Positions 63,974 through 64,000 of a stretch of DNA of 64,000 bases are shown here, piece after piece. Under the pieces are notes generated by a model. That model saw nothing but the letters and a program-made list of their open reading frames with translations. It ran no database searches and had not been told where the DNA came from. The stretch comes from Streptomyces cylindrosporus (lineage in GTDB: Bacteria; Actinomycetota; Actinomycetes; Streptomycetales; Streptomycetaceae), in the NCBI RefSeq assembly GCF_022698165.1, contig NZ_JALDAY010000004.1, forward strand, positions 496,001 to 560,000, given 5' to 3'. Both the position numbers and the translations under genes were made by a program. How positions within the stretch are numbered: the stretch's first letter is position 1; every line of letters begins with the position of its first letter.

Positions 63974-64000
63974 ATGCAAGATATTCCGCCGATCCGGGGC
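63974..64000 (+). CDS. Possible 5' end of a gene running off the window
   Basis: An ATG at 63974 with GAGGAAA seven bases upstream opens MQDIPPIRG and runs to the last base. The ribosome site and the terminator just before it make a new gene likely, but nine codons do not allow identification. Confidence 0.35.

Overview
The window looks like a stretch of Streptomyces core chromosome. It has very high GC with G/C-rich third codon positions, many GTG starts, many 4-base ATGA or GTGA gene overlaps and several leaderless-looking starts. It also carries family markers: an SsgA-like sporulation protein, an HTH/DUF5753-DUF397 pair with a lone HATPase, an NIT-domain CvnA-like kinase, class B PBPs with MecA_N domains, RpfB and a Pmt mannosyltransferase. 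No transposase, integrase, CRISPR array, rRNA or multimodular biosynthetic gene was seen. From memory, the order of the right half (ECF metal transporter, ssgE, two PBPs, pmt, rsmI, zinc-ribbon gene, tatD, rpfB, rsmA, ispE) matches the SCO3145-SCO3161 neighbourhood of S. coelicolor; this was not checked by a search.

Left part (1-21 kb): tRNA-Ala(CGC) with a strong terminator; an ABC efflux pair (FtsX-type permease plus MacB/LolD-type ATPase) divergent from a NarL-type kinase/regulator pair; a GNAT acetyltransferase; exonuclease III; a MerR regulator divergent from an overlapping three-gene operon (Baeyer-Villiger monooxygenase, alpha/beta hydrolase, short-chain dehydrogenase) that resembles the first genes of the mycobacterial mymA operon; a small Gln/Arg-rich protein; NIPSNAP and tricorn protease; a TetR gene with two operator-like palindromes followed by an MMPL exporter; a small membrane protein; an isochorismatase-fold hydrolase; and a PPOX-fold flavoprotein.

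Middle part (21-39 kb): a slightly atypical patch with a small unknown gene, about 400 bases of unclear content and a CYTH protein; a HATPase / Scr1-type HTH / DUF397 module; salicylate synthase overlapping a methyltransferase; YbaK with a DMT permease; an ABC transporter operon ending in a large secreted beta-propeller/phosphoesterase; a methyltransferase; a DUF1876 protein; a serine hydrolase; a lipoprotein-regulator-kinase operon; a secreted RNase Sa/barnase-like ribonuclease; and Ohr.

Right part (39-64 kb): a Co/Ni ECF transporter (MN fusion, Q, O) with a Nur-box-like site in its promoter; SsgE; two paralogous PBPs; Pmt; RsmI; an unexplained structured leader in front of a zinc-ribbon gene; TatD, RpfB, RsmA and IspE; an MHYT sensor; an orphan NIT-domain kinase; a Tat-exported PGRP amidase; an ABC-F ATPase; and two tandem Pro/Gln-rich membrane-anchored beta-propeller proteins. 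Many of these genes concern the cell envelope: peptidoglycan synthesis and turnover, O-mannosylation, resuscitation and envelope-stress signalling.

The most noteworthy unexplained items are the leader RNA at 48.79-48.94 kb, the in-frame repeat tails and linkers in several enzymes (13-residue, 9-base, hexapeptide and 9-residue units), the salicylate synthase-methyltransferase pair, the ABC/phosphoesterase operon, the lone secreted RNase, and several isolated palindromes that look like operators.
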